From contig CH002078.1 in NCBI GenBank assembly GCA_000149265.1, positions 212,411 through 276,410 on the forward strand: a stretch of 64,000 nucleotides of DNA, in the 5' to 3' direction. The position numbers and the translations under genes are program-made. Below, one piece after another: positions 20,652 through 32,369 of the stretch. The notes beneath the pieces were generated by a model, which had not been told where the DNA came from, made no database searches, and worked only from the letters and a program-made list of their open reading frames with translations. The stretch is from Ciona savignyi. Its lineage: Eukaryota > Chordata > Ascidiacea > Phlebobranchia > Cionidae. Positions within the stretch are counted from its first letter, which is position 1; every line of letters begins with the position of its first letter.

Positions 20652-20784
20652 ATGGTTGGAGAACTAGAATTGGTATCTCTTGGCCTGGTCTGGGTATGTA
20701 CTTTAGCAGAAAGTTCATAAGTGGTGGAATCAAGTGTTTTATCTAGGTGCGGGGCAGACGGATATACAATCGACGCTTTACAGG
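20652..20784 (+). other. Candidate orphan first exons
   Basis: ATG GTT GGA opens 14 codons (MVGELELVSLGLVW) followed by GTATGT. Then ttttatctag at 20733-20742 precedes a short block ending TTACAG|GTAAGT near 20785, which can read CGADGYTIDALQ. Phases do not clearly match and no further exon is seen before the R2 array. The surrounding 20132-21150 shows nothing else. Confidence 0.15.
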
Positions 20785-21154
20785 TAAGTAAAACGAATTT
20801 GCTGTTAAAACGACATTTGTAAAAATGACACCCATTTCCACTCCCGGGTTACTGATATTATTATACCATTTTAGGTGTTGTAGGTTATACTTATCGAATT
20901 ATTGGATCTTTATAAGATGTTAGAAATATACCAGTATCAGTATAGGGGAATGGTATTAAAATGCTGAAGCAATTCGAAAGGGGCTTACAGGAATATAAAT
21001 ATGAATATTACAGGCCTTAATACCTACACGCGGGCATTCCTTAAATTACTACACAGCAACCATTTCCAATATCTAAAATCCAATAAATTATTAAATTTCA
21101 ATATATTTAGACGTGGCCGCTAATATATATAACATATGACAAATTTTCATGCGA

Positions 21155-22560
21155 TTTCATCACTTCTTTTGGTAAATGTCAAGGCGACATGGCCTGCCTC
21201 TCACAATCATAATTTGAGAACAAAATCCTACTTTTTGGGGTATTTCCCTATGTATTTTTTATTATGGGTCCCATTTGGAAAAATGTCCGTTTTTTTTTTT
21301 CTTTTTTTTTCTTTTTTTTTTTCGTCAAACGCTTGACAGGCATGGCTTGTGGCAACGACATCTACCAGAAGGGTAATGGAATCGCAATAAAACTTTGTCA
21401 TTGGTTAGATCACATGGTCTAGATGTGCAGAAACCAAAATTTTGCGGAATATACCCAGGGGAATTCCCCTGGGAGGTGAAAAACCAAAACGGTATCTTTT
21501 TTAAAAAAATTAGCTTTTTTGGTCATAGCGCTTGAACGGCTACTCCAATTTCAATTAGATTTGGTAAACTATAAGGGCACCCACCACTGATATACCAATT
21601 AAAAGAAATAAAAAAAATTACCCAGGGAAATACCCTAAAATACGATTTTGTTTTCAAATCATGATTGTGACAGGCATGGGTTGTGGCACCGATATTTACC
21701 AGAAGGAGTAATGGAATTGCAATGAAACTTTGTCATTTGTTAGACAACATGGTCTAGATATGCATAAACCAAAATTTTGGGTAATATACCCAGGGGAATT
21801 CCCCTGGAGGGTGAAAAACCAAAAGGGTGTTTTTTTAAAAAAAAATAGCTTTTTTGGGCAGAGCGCATAAACGGCTACTCCAATTTCATTTAAATTTGGC
21901 AAACTGTAAGTGCATTAGACAATGATATAACACTTAGAAAAATTAAAATAATTACTTCGGGAAATACCCTAAAAATAACATTTTGTTTTTAAATCATGAT
22001 TGTGACAGGCATGGGTTGTGGCACCGATATCTACCAGAAGGGGTAATGGAATTAAAATGAAACTTTGTTATTAGTTAGACACCATGGTCTAGATTTGCAG
22101 AAACCAAAAGTTTGGGTAATATACCCAGGGGAATTCCCCTGGGAGGTAAAAACCAAATCGGAAATTTTTTTAAATTAGCTTTTTGGGGCATAGCGATTGA
22201 ACGGCCAAAATGTTAGTTCCCTATCCGCCTTTGTACCATTGAGCAAAAAGAAAAAGGGAACATAGGGAAATACCCTAAAAATTATGATTTGTTTTTAAAC
22301 CATGATTGTAACAGGCATGCTATATCGCTCCGAAATCTCCAACAAGGAGTCGCCAAAGCGGATTTTAACTGTTTGTTAGATTATCTAACAAACATCTAAC
22401 TTAGCTAACATAACTTAGATATGTTAAGCAGAAATTTATGTACTAAACCCAGGAAAATTCCCCGAAATAATGAAAATCTCACTCGGGCTGTTTTGGGAAT
22501 TTACCTTCCCTTTACCAAAGCGCTTGACAAGAGGCTTAAATTTAAAACATTTGTGGTAAA
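21155..22560 (+). repeat. R2 tandem array of about 335-bp units
   Basis: The block containing gggaaataccctaaaa, atcatgattgtgacaggcatg, ggcaccgatatctaccagaag, cctaccagaaggagtaatgg and ccaggggaattcccctgg recurs at roughly 335-bp steps (the palindrome ccaggggaattcccctgg at about 21450, 21789, 22124). A leading unit before 21340 is inverted relative to the rest. Low-complexity T tracts (21288-21321) separate the inverted parts. No coding capacity. Confidence 0.75.
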
Positions 22561-22965
22561 ATGTTCGTAAATCTAACACGCTTATTATTTTTTTAACTAC
22601 ACATGGAAAAGAAGTTTGGTTTAATAACTATGGCCCCATGCGTTTATGCTTGCAGAAACAAAACTATGACAGTCCGGTTAAAACTTTCAGGAATGTTACA
22701 TAACATGGCATCTGACGTGCACATATCTGACAATAACATATATTGTGTCATGAACATTAATAACAAGATCGGATTGTTACCTTAGGGACCCATGCGTATA
22801 TGCTTGCAGAAACAAACTACTAACCCGGTGTATTAAATACAAATTGTGGTTAGGGACCCTGCTCGCATATATATAAATGTATATATATATATAAATATAT
22901 ATATCATACAAAATGTGTTTTACAAATAGTGGTTTTAAAACACGTGGTTGACACTCTCTAGTTTC
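22561..22965 (-). repeat. R2 terminal part
   Basis: Reverse-strand counterpart of 6803-7205 and 30063-30400: ccatgcgtttatgcttgcagaaac ... aaacacgtggttgacactctctag. A second internal copy of the cttgcagaaac block follows at 22800. With the array before it, it forms one larger composite of about 1.7 kb. Confidence 0.65.
22868..22915. repeat. AT dinucleotide microsatellite
   Basis: Interrupted (TA)n run, atatatataaatgtatatatatatataaa and following. Confidence 0.85.
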
Positions 22966-22984
22966 TTCCAAGTTTTAAATCAGT

Positions 22985-23370
22985 GGCTGATGCACTTACA
23001 TTCTACCAAATCTAATTACAATTGAAGCAGCTGTTCAAGCGCTATGCCAAAAAAGCTAAATTTTTTGAAAAAAAAGTCCGTTTTGGTTTTTAATGGATTT
23101 ATCAAGTACCCAACATTTTGGTTTCTGCATATCTTGACCATGTCTAACAAATTGCAAAGTTTTCTTGCGATTCCAGTACTCCTTTTGGTATATGTGGGGC
23201 AACATGGCATGCTTGTCACAATCATGATTGCGTTTATGCTTGCATAAACATACTACATACTCGGTGTATAAAATACTAATCGTGGTTAGGAACCATGTAG
23301 CATGAATGTATTGCATACAAAATGTCTTTTACAAATAGTGTTGGTTAAACATGTGGTTGACACTCTCTAG
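22985..23370 (-). repeat. R2 unit plus terminal part
   Basis: One 335-bp-type unit on the minus strand (23000-23230) joined to gcgtttatgcttgcataaaca and ending catgtggttgacactctctag near 23372. Confidence 0.65.
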
Positions 23371-23494
23371 TATTACGTTTTGTAATTGCCTTTTTGACCA
23401 AATAAAGGTGCATACTTGGGTTTAATTAAAACTTCTTATATAGGTATATTTAGTTTACTTTGTTCATTTTTGTGTGATTTAATAACAGCAAAAA

Positions 23495-23590
23495 ACTAAT
23501 CACGATACAAGAACTGGAAAAGAAGGCAAAACAAACAGTCGATAAAACACGTCATTAAAAAAAGTATATATAAATATTTAAATAAAAACT
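23495..23590 (+). repeat. R1 fragment
   Basis: aagaaggcaaaacaaacagtcg followed by ataaaacacgtcattaaaaa; lies just beyond the 3' end of sulfotransferase copy B. Confidence 0.6.
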
Positions 23591-23651
23591 GATAATTTAA
23601 AATTGATAACGCCTTCCTATACCATCCTTGTGTGGTTGTTTGGCTGTAATA

Positions 23652-26600
23652 TCACCCTATAATTGTACCGTTATACGCATATCTATCGAAATTTAGAAAC
23701 TTAAAATCATCGGCGTAAATTTTCCGAAGAATTTCCACATCTGACTCGTCAATTTCACTAAAATAACTTCGAGTCGTTAAATTCTTTACAGATTGTGTAA
23801 TATTTCCGGAAATTGAAACCAGCGACCGGTTAAAACTGGTTTGATCTTGTTGTATCCAACCTAACACCTCGTTTGACTCCTTTACCAAGTTATCAAACCG
23901 AATGATATAAGTGTAGTTAACGTGGCAAGGTATGCACATGTGGGTTTGTGGACGCCAGTGGATATCCATGTCTTTTAGATTCATCTTTTTTGAGTACGTC
24001 GTCAGAAATCTACAAAAATAAAACATTTGAATCTGCACCTTGAATCAAAATTTTAATAAAGTTTTAAAATTGAGTTAATTTGATGTTTTAACCCGACGAT
24101 GTGTACTAAATAATATGACGATTGCCTGTATGAGAACGCTCCTTTACATATTCACGAGGAAATCCGACGATTGCCCGTGTGACCTTGAGTTTTTCCATTC
24201 ACGGAAAAAAACATCAATGTCCTTTAGCATTACATAGGATCAATAAAGTTGTAGAGGTGTATAATTGTCTTGGTTTATTATTTGTACCTTATGTTACAAC
24301 ATTTTGCACTAGTGTTTAAAATGAAAGAGGGCAACTTGCACCACACTTATTAGAAAGCTATGTTCGGGTTCATTTAATTCAAATGGTTCACCACAGTTTG
24401 AATAATCAGCTTGGTGGGTTAGTTTGCAGTTTTCAAACTTGTCGCTAGCTGGCTGGTTTCGTCCTACTACATATTTAAGTTATTTATCTGGTTAAATTTC
24501 AAGATTTCACGCAAACAAGAACTAAACACACAGCTTACTTTACAAATTGTAAAAACGAAACTTCCCCTGTCTTTAAAACGTGAGAATATTCAAGAACTTC
24601 TTTTTGCTGCGTTTTGTTTAGATTTTGAAAGTTGGGGAAAGTTTGTAATTGCTTAGGAGTCATCGCCGTAACATTTTTGATGCTGTAAAAGTACAAATGT
24701 AGACTATACTGAATACTGTAGTTTAGTTTAATTTAATTTAGTTTATTTATAATTTTGTCTTAGTATCAAATATAAACAAATAAAACAATTTATAACAACG
24801 GAAAAAACGGCAAAACGAGCAGTCTTTAAAACATATAACTAAAAAAAGGATATTAATATTTATGAAATCGGAAGGCTCCACCAATTCTAGGCGAAAAAAT
24901 AGAGAATTTTAAAGCGAAAATAATTAAGACGATATAGAGGCCTGAAGAAGATTGTAGGTCTACTGTACATCTGTAATACTTTCTAGCTGAAGCAATTTAA
25001 AAATTAATTTGTGTTTACTCTGGTGCAAAATTTTTGAGAACTGTGTTTATTTTGGTAACTTATTTTATTGCTAGATTGCTTGACCGAGTTATAAACTCTT
25101 TCACAAGGTGTTGCGAACCGTGAGATGCCATCGTGATCAAGTCTTCTTTAACTCACTTCTACATTATTTTACTTTTTCAAGCCGGAGCAACTTAAGAGCA
25201 CCAGAAAATTATTAAGCTAAGATATTATGGTCTATCCCCGTGGATGGGAAAACGCAAGAGGCAAGCATTATCATACGGGCAATTGCAAGATTACCTCGCG
25301 CACACCGTCGGGTTACCAGAATTATTGTAGTGTGTTGTGTATGATTCAGACGTTCCTTTGTTTTTTTTGCACAATAAAAGAATAGCCCAAGGTCACAACC
25401 GACCAGTTAGCGAACAGTTTTGATTCTGTATAACCTTAAGGCTTAAAGGCGACGTACTAATTTATCCAACCAATCTAATCGGTGTTTAACAGATAGTGCA
25501 TGCAGTGGTCATACACCTTTAACTTTAGCCTGGCCTAATTAAGTTCGTTACAGGCGACCCCATTAACGATTACTACACAAAAAACCTGTGGTTTATGCCA
25601 GGCTAAAATAAAACGGCCACTATGAACTTTAACGTTAAAATCATAGAAAAGGGAAAAAGGCAAGGAAAGTTGCACATCGCAGTTTAATGGCACTTTGTTG
25701 TTGCGATGGATAATATTAGTGGTGTGCTGTTGCTCAATCTTATATAAAGCTCGTACAAATATTGGATCTGTATAACATGTCATTATGGGCTGTATATTAT
25801 ATTGTTTTGGTCATAATTAAATTTGGTTTGCTTATTATTGTTCTTTCGTTTAGGTTTGGCGGCCGCGTTCGCTATATTCATTAAATGATAACCTTTTTTA
25901 ATGACGTGTTTTAACGACTGTTCGTTTTGCCGACTTTTTCTGTTCCTGTGTCCTAATTTGATTCGTTTGCCATTTTTAATACTGGGGCAGAAATAAATAA
26001 ACTAAACTATAATAGTTGGTGTTAATATTAGGTGTCGTTAACACAACGTTGACATTTACCTGATGACATAACGATAGGCTATAAGTTTAAGCACGAGCGA
26101 GCTATTATAACCATACAGAGTCAACTACGTTTATGTAGTAATGAAACCCGATAAAAACCTATGTGGAAATGCTATGTACCAATATAAGCATATACGACAG
26201 TAGTATGGGTATATGATGATCCGACCGATTAGTATGGTGGGTTCGTAACTTGTCGCTGGCTAGTCGGTTGTGTCCTTGGGAAAAGCACCTAACGAAAATT
26301 GCTTGAACCCAGCCGTTTAGTAAGTTCTACTATTTAATAAAACGTCTTAATCATTGACAACACACTGCAATAGCTTCGGTAATGTGATCTGACGATTGCC
26401 TGTGTGTTAACACGCTTGGTTTTTTCATTCACGGGGATAAACATGAATATCATATCCAATCCTATGATAGATGGGTATACCACTTTGTCTATGATTTTGT
26501 GATCACGTTTATCCGGAATTGACCAGACACTTGTAAATGAATGGATTTTATCAAGACTCATACCTGTTGTTGCTTTAATCAACAAAGTTGACTGAATTAT

Positions 26601-28658
26601 ACACAGCACACCAGAACAGCTTTCGTGATGTGTCTTCTGTGTACATACAGTTTTAAGACAAATTTCTGTTTTAAAACTTTTTTTCAATAGAATTAACATC
26701 ACCATATTCCATAAGATTAAGCAGTATAAACGTCATATTTTACACGTTTTAATATATTCTTTAACGTGTTAGCTCAAGATGTGATCGAACGATTGGGCGA
26801 TTTATCATTGCCATGAGTACTATTAACTTACCTTAGCCCATGAATGTGCGAGCTTGCTTGGTCTTTTGCTATTTGTTTCCCTATTTCGTCGCGGTAAAAG
26901 TTATAATTAGCTTGGTCAGAAAACTTGTTACGGTAAGCTGACACAAGTCGTTCGAAAGGATGTCTGGTAACCATGATAGTGGTATAGTTGTGTAGTAGCT
27001 CGACGGCTTCTTCATCCGTATTAAGTCTGAAATATAATTGTATTTGTTTTTCTAAATATCTTATTCTATTGATTATTACAATCGGGCTGCACTAAGATGT
27101 GAGGGAACCATAAAACAAAAAAGGGGTAGTCTGTTCACTTAAAGTATGGAAAGTAAATATAACCTTTGCCCTTCTTCTACATTTAGCATTGAATGACTTA
27201 CTTTGAAAAGAGTTGATTAGGAATCATCGAAAAAGCCCACTTTTTCATTGTTTCAGCAGTTATCTTTTCTTCAAAGCCGCTCAGTTTTAACAATGCTATT
27301 TGCCATTGCGTGCTTGCAACCTAAAAAGATTAAAACGACGTTCATCATTTGTTGCGTGCAGTCGGAAGGTTGTGGGGTCGAAACTAGGCGATGGCTAATC
27401 TATTGTTTCCTTGGTCAAGTCGCTTAGCATAAACAATTAATTCTTGGCCAAGTCGCTTAGAATAGACCTTAAATATTGGGTTGACTTAAACAAAAGGAAA
27501 GTCTTAAGCATACATAACAAACTGCACAAGTCTGGTCAAATCGACGGTTGGCGTGAGCCGCGGATCCGACAAGAGTCGTGTGTGAGCTATCTCTGCCGTA
27601 TTTTGCCGAGCTCACAAGGTGCATATGCCCTTTCCTTTGTATACGTTTAACAGTTAGTGAATTCAAATGTATTACACATTTAACACGTTGGCCTAATGAC
27701 CGTAACGGGCCCGAACTCCGAACCATATGATCGTAAAAAAACTTGCGTTAACGACCGAAGGGTCCTGGGATCTAAGCCAGGCCTAGGCAATAAAACAAAA
27801 TTTACCTTGGGCGTTTCACAAAGCACAGTTTTAGCGGTGTGGTTGTATTTAAATCGGTCCGTTCTTAACTTTATGTTGTTTGTTGAGTCATTATATGTTA
27901 CTGCACATAGTTCACGAATAGATTCGGCTCGTTTGATATATTTGTCTCTCTCGGATACTACTTGTATCTTTCTCTTTGCTGGAATATATTATCCGGGTTA
28001 GGTTTATTATATATTTTTGTTTCTGCGATTAACACACGAAGCAGGTCTCCTGATAATAAATTGTAAAAAAACGGCGATGGCTATACTTATAGGTGGCATA
28101 ACGAAAGGAAGGGTTATCACTTGAGCAATCGTCACATAACTTGCGCAAGGTCAATTTAAGAGCGCTTTGAGATTAGGTTGCAAAATATATTTTCCCATTT
28201 GAGTTTTAAAAAACGATTGGGATATGCGCCTGGAAAAATAGGTTTGGATATTCATGTTTATCTTTGTTAATGAGAAAACACAAAAGGTTAACACACGAGC
28301 AATCGTTAGATCACCTTGCGCCCAACGTCGGATTACCGCAGCTAATGCAGTATGTTGTATATGGTTCAGACGTTCCTTTTATTTGGTAGAAGCCATTATT
28401 CCACTGGGTTCTGTCAATGTTCATTAAGTGCCTTGCCCAAGGACACAACGGACTGGTTAGCGACCAGTTTCAAATCTGCAACCTTTCGGCTGCAAGAGGA
28501 CGCTCTAAACCGCTAAGCCAATCGGTAAAAAATATAAACTTACCGGAAATAGACCACTTTGTAAAATTGAAGGAGTCCAAGTTATTAATTACGACTATAG
28601 TGGTACAGGTAATGGCAATTAAACCAAGGATCATTTTCTTTTTTAATTTTGAGTACAT
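23652..28658 (-). CDS. Carbohydrate sulfotransferase (Sulfotransfer_2), copy B, complete
   Basis: Six coding exons on the minus strand: 28544-28658, 27806-27978, 27202-27320, 26832-27026, 24539-24682 and 23652-24009, total 1,104 bp (367 aa plus TGA). All junctions have GT/AG ends and consistent phases (1,0,2,2,2). Features: short basic N-terminus and membrane anchor (residues about 9-27); PKVASTQW, the 5'-phosphosulfate loop, across exons 2-3; TRHPFERLVSAYRNK, the 3'-phosphate loop, in exon 4; and a C-terminal HWRPQTHMCIPCHVNYTY segment typical of CHST8-14 enzymes, with several NXS/T sequons after it. Expected in the Golgi, sulfating glycans with PAPS as donor; the acceptor sugar cannot be inferred. 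It is a tandem paralogue of copy A, 22.6 kb away. Confidence 0.93.
24100..24460 (+). repeat. S1 SINE fragments in intron 5 of copy B
   Basis: 3' pieces (gacgattgcctgtatga, gacgattgcccgtgtga with attcacggaa) at 24115-24225 and a 5' head (cagcttggtgggttagt...gtcgctagctggctgg) at 24405-24460, separated by unrelated sequence. Confidence 0.55.
24718..24965 (+). repeat. R1 repeat in intron 4 of copy B
   Basis: tagtttaatttaatttagttt start, aacggcaaaacgagcagtct core, tctaggcg and aggcctgaagaag near the end. Confidence 0.65.
25230..25485 (-). repeat. S1 SINE in intron 4 of copy B
   Basis: Reverse strand: ccccgtggatgggaaaacgc, accgtcgggttaccag, tgtgttgtgtatgattcagacg and the A-box head at ccaatctaatcggtg. 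Confidence 0.75.
25845..26012 (-). repeat. R1 repeat, reverse orientation
   Basis: Reads tttggcggccgcgttcgc ... cgactgttcgttttgccg ... ataaataaactaaactat, the reverse complement of 7200-7380. Confidence 0.7.
26218..26456 (+). repeat. S1 SINE in intron 4 of copy B
   Basis: gtatggtgggttcgtaac, gtcggttgtgtccttggga, cacactgcaatagcttcggta and ggggataaacatgaatatc; the head is shortened. Confidence 0.75.
27105..27180. repeat. Decayed M1 MITE in intron 3 of copy B
   Basis: gggtagtctgttcacttaaa and aaatataacctttgcccttc align with the left half of the copy A insertion at 4450-4625, at the same place relative to the exons. The right half is missing. Confidence 0.5.
27355..27560 (+). repeat. Degenerate S1 SINE in intron 2 of copy B
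   Basis: gtggggtcgaaactaggcg, ccttggtcaagtcgcttagca and tacataacaaactgcac; position matches the S1 copies in intron 2 of copy A. Confidence 0.5.
28240..28526 (-). repeat. S1 SINE in intron 1 of copy B
   Basis: Nearly complete reverse-strand S1: gcgcccaacgtcggattacc, tttggtagaagcc, gtgccttgcccaaggacac, gcgaccagtttcaaatc and the head gctaagccaatcgg next to exon 1. Confidence 0.8.
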
Positions 28659-29190
28659 AACTCATAAAATTCAGGATACTTCTTTTTCTAAGATACTAGA
28701 CCTCTATCAAGAATAGGAATATAAGTAAGATACTACACCTAAGCAGAAACATAAGAAAAATACACATAAACAAGATATCCACCATAAGTATAACAAAGTA
28801 ATAATTAACGAAAAGCCTTTGCTTTTTTCTGTCACACAAGACCGATTGATATGACGTGGCTTACTGGTACAAGGTTAAAGTCGGCTATGTTATAAGTTGA
28901 TACAGTTAAAACCTACACGCACGTCTGAAACATGGTTACCTACATAAATAAAGGTTGCTTTAAAACACTGAATTATATCACTGAGTGAAAATGAGCTGAC
29001 TCGGTAAATAAACGACGTATTAGTAACGCTTTTATAGGTTATTCCAGTTTGTTCTCCAGGGTATAATTAAAAAGTAAAATTGAATAATTGTCAAGGGCAT
29101 AGCTGAATTCGTTTGTTTGGTAAGATAAATGCTGAAGTCGTTTGTTAATTAAGAAGATGGCTGAATTCGTGTATTTAGTAAGGACGTATG
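28659..29190. repeat. 5' flank of copy B, duplicated at 6144-6670
   Basis: Shares aaaagcctttgc, gatatgacgtggct, ctggtacaaggt and gaattcgttt blocks with the copy A flank. It probably contains the promoter; no TATA box is evident. Confidence 0.6.
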
Positions 29191-29509
29191 GCACCTGCGG
29201 CCGTCTACCACCAGTATGTTTCCGTCGTAAGTAATCTGACACTTCGTACAAGCAGATAAGAAAGGCGTTTACATTGACATTTGCACAAATCATGCCGGTG
29301 TATGGATGATAGCAAATGATCTTGCCCATCTCGGACTATTTTCTCCCACACAAAAAAGGGTAAAAAAAGTATAGAAATTCCCACTTTTGTGGCGAAAGTA
29401 TGACGATTGTCAAAGTCCGTTATAAATGAAATTCTTGGATCGGCACAAGACGAACGACTGCGAAAGCATTTGCCAAGAATGTTTTCTTTAATCAACAGCG
29501 AAAGTCAGA
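29191..29509. other. Unexplained stretch, no feature recognised
   Basis: Higher in GC than its surroundings. Minus-strand frames of 60-96 codons overlap here but show no recognisable motif or splice partner. Confidence 0.3.
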
Positions 29510-29660
29510 GGTTCGATCAAAGTCCGTTATAACTAACACTGGCTCGCTGGATCACATAGCAAGCTTCCATTGAACGTTAGTATATCACCTTGCTTTGAGC
29601 GCTGTAGTTTTAAATTACATTTAAGTTAACAATGGAGGTTTATCATGGACGCTCTGTTAA
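29510..29660 (+). repeat. Repeat pair member, second copy at 32370-32520
   Basis: Shares gtccgttataacta, actggctcgctggatcacat, agcaagcttccat and taagttaacaatg in order with 32370-32520. About 2.9 kb apart, same orientation. Confidence 0.65.
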
Positions 29661-30062
29661 ATACTTCAATTCAAATTAGCAATGGCAGTGTGTCATTGAA
29701 GATTTGTACATAGCTGTGATACAATAGGGGGAATAACAAGCGCCATATTGTCTTGACGACGTCCTATTGAACCGACGTTGGATATTTTGATTGCAAGTTG
29801 TTAATACACGTATTAAATACACAATGATGACGATGAAAGCTTTGACGGCACACAAAGACGCTGGGCTATGAATTGTGTCCATATAAATATGTCTATATAT
29901 AAATATGTATATATATAGTAAAATGACAACGCTTATTAAAGTGATAGGGAAACCAGCAAGAGCCCTGAATTTCCTGTTTGTACTGAGTGGTTGTATATGT
30001 AAAAATATTAAAAAAAACTTGATGACGTGTTGTTTGAATAGAAACTACGAAAAAAATTAAAA
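29661..30062. other. Intergenic, no feature recognised
   Basis: Contains an imperfect atatgtatatatata run near 29885-29915; otherwise featureless. Confidence 0.4.
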
Positions 30063-31002
30063 TATATACTAGAAAGTGTCAACCAAGTGTTTAACCACCA
30101 CTCTTTGTAAAACACATGTTGTATGCCATATATTCGATCATGCTACAGGGTCCCTAGCCATAATTTGTATTTTATACACCGAGTATGTAGTTTGTTTCTG
30201 CAAGCATAAACGCATGGGTCTCATAGTTTACCAACCAAACTTATTTTCCATGTGCAGTTAAATAAAATAAACATCTTAAATTTTCGAACATTTCACCACA
30301 AATGTTTTAAAATTAAAGCTTATTTTTAAGCGCTTTAGTGAAATAAAGCTAAATTCCCAAAACAGCCAAATTTATTTGTGGTGAAATGTTCGAAAATTTA
30401 AGACGTTTATTTTATTATTTTTTAAGACATTTTTTAACAATCCTGGGTTTAGTAAATAAGTTTCTGTTTTTACATAGTGACTCAAGTTATGTAAAATTAC
30501 TTAAAGTTTTAATCTGATTTGTCGACTCCTTGCTGAAGATTTGAGTGCGATATGGCATGCCTGTCACAATCATAATTCAGGAACATCTCTTCGTTTTCAA
30601 GGAAATTACCCTATGAAAATACCCTAAAAATAGGTTTTTGTTCTCAAATCATCATTGTGACAAGCATGCAATGTCGCCCCGACATCTACCAAAAGGAGTA
30701 ATAAAATCGCAATGCAAATTTGACATTTGTAAGACAACATGGTCTAGATATGCAGAAACCAAAATTTTGGGTAATGAATCCAGGAAAATTCAGCTGAGCC
30801 ATTAAAAACCAAAACGTTTTTTACCAATAAATTAGCTTTTGGGGGTCATAGCGCTTGAACAACTGCTCTAATTTTGATCAGATTTGGTGAAATATTAGAC
30901 CATTAGACACTCTGTGCCAATAAATAAAAAGAAAACATTTACATAGGTAAGTTTTTTTTATTTTCTAAGTTTTAAACAGTGACTAATGCACTTACATTTT
31001 AA
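30063..31002 (+). repeat. R2 composite, plus-strand arm
   Basis: Begins ctagaaagtgtcaaccaag, carries the gcataaacgcatgggt block, then a long inverted pair (tttcgaacatttcaccacaa near 30280-30300 and ttgtggtgaaatgttcgaaa near 30365-30385). A plus-strand 335-bp-type unit runs from 30540 to the assembly gap. Confidence 0.65.
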
Positions 31003-31102
31003 NNNNNNNNNNNNNNNNNNNNNNNNNNNNNNNNNNNNNNNNNNNNNNNNNNNNNNNNNNNNNNNNNNNNNNNNNNNNNNNNNNNNNNNNNNNNNNNNNN
31101 NN
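31003..31102. other. Assembly gap (100 N)
   Basis: Exactly 100 N, the usual placeholder for a gap of unknown size. The R2 unit to its left is plus-strand and those to its right are minus-strand. Confidence 1.
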
Positions 31103-31700
31103 CGCTACGACAAAAAAGGCTAATTGTTTAGAAATTACAGCGTTTTGGTTTTTAACGTGACAGGGGAATTTCCCTTAATTTATCACCCAAAATTATGGCT
31201 TCTGCATATATAAACCATGTTGTCTAACGAATGTCCAATTTTCATTGCGATTTTATTACTCCTTTTGCTAGATGTCGGGGCGACATTGCATGCCTGTCAC
31301 AGTCATAATTTTGGAACAAAATCTTATTTTTTAGGGTATTTCCCTAGGTATTTTTTATTTCTTCCAAGTGTTAAATTAGTGACTTATGCAATTTACATTT
31401 TAACAAATGTGATTCAAATTGGAGCAGCCGTTTAAGCGCTATTCCACAAAAAGCTAAATTTTTCATAAAAATACCGTTTTGGTTTTTAACCTCCCACGGG
31501 AATTTCCCTTGATTTATTACCAAAAAATTGTTTTTTGCATATCTAGACCATGTTGTCTAACGAATAGCTAAGTTTCATTGCGATTTCATTATTCTTTCTG
31601 GTAGACGTCGGTGCGACATACCATGCCAGTAAAACCTTTGACGAAAAAAACGGACAAAAACAATATGTGTCCCATTTTTTTCCAAATGGGACCCATAATT
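31103..31700 (-). repeat. R2 composite, minus-strand arm
   Basis: Two minus-strand 335-bp-type units (ccttttgctagatgtcgggg; cgaatagctaagtttcattg), ending tttccaaatgggacccataa near 31700. Confidence 0.7.
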
Positions 31701-32369
31701 ACTAAATCTCCATTATTTCCTTCTCGAATTTTAAATCCTTAAAACGAAGATTAGGCTTACTTGCTAAAAATGTTTTTTTTATCTGCACTTATGGTGCAAT
31801 TTTATATGGGTTAAAGACTTCCCCCCGACCAAAATAGCTCTAGTGAAAAAATGGTTTTATCCACTAGAACGCTGACAATACAGACACTGCCTATACCTGT
31901 GGTATTTCTTTTTTAGTCAGAGCCAAAGACCACTGTGGTTGGTTTGATCTTTCTTACCCCAAGTCACTGTCTATAACACAACATTAAGCGATGATTTCTG
32001 TCGATAACTTAAATTATTTTACAGGATAATAATGCAAGTCTACATTTCTGTAAAACAATATAACTTCAAGGTAATCGTTTTCCCAGACATCGTATATATG
32101 ATACGTTAAGAAGTCAAGTTATGCAATAAATTTTTTACATGTTGTAATATTTAAGCCTAATAATTGGCATTTAAGCCCTGTAATTGGGCATTAACATTCA
32201 ACTCGATTACACCGTAGCAAAGGACCACGGCGGTAGGATCTGAACACGTAACGATAAACCTCTTTCTGTTACTTAAAAATTAAACGTCCGATAAACACGG
32301 AAGTTAGTGAAGGTATAACCAGTGACAAATAATTATTTACTAAAAATAGCTAATATAGCTAGTTAACAC
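31701..32369. other. Intergenic, no feature recognised
   Basis: No supported frame, splice pair or repeat boundary seen. Confidence 0.4.

Noticed and set aside
21155-22560. Regularly spaced repeats that might suggest a CRISPR array
   Set aside because: Units are about 335 bp, diverged and without short conserved repeats or unique spacers, in a eukaryotic genome; this is a satellite-like array.
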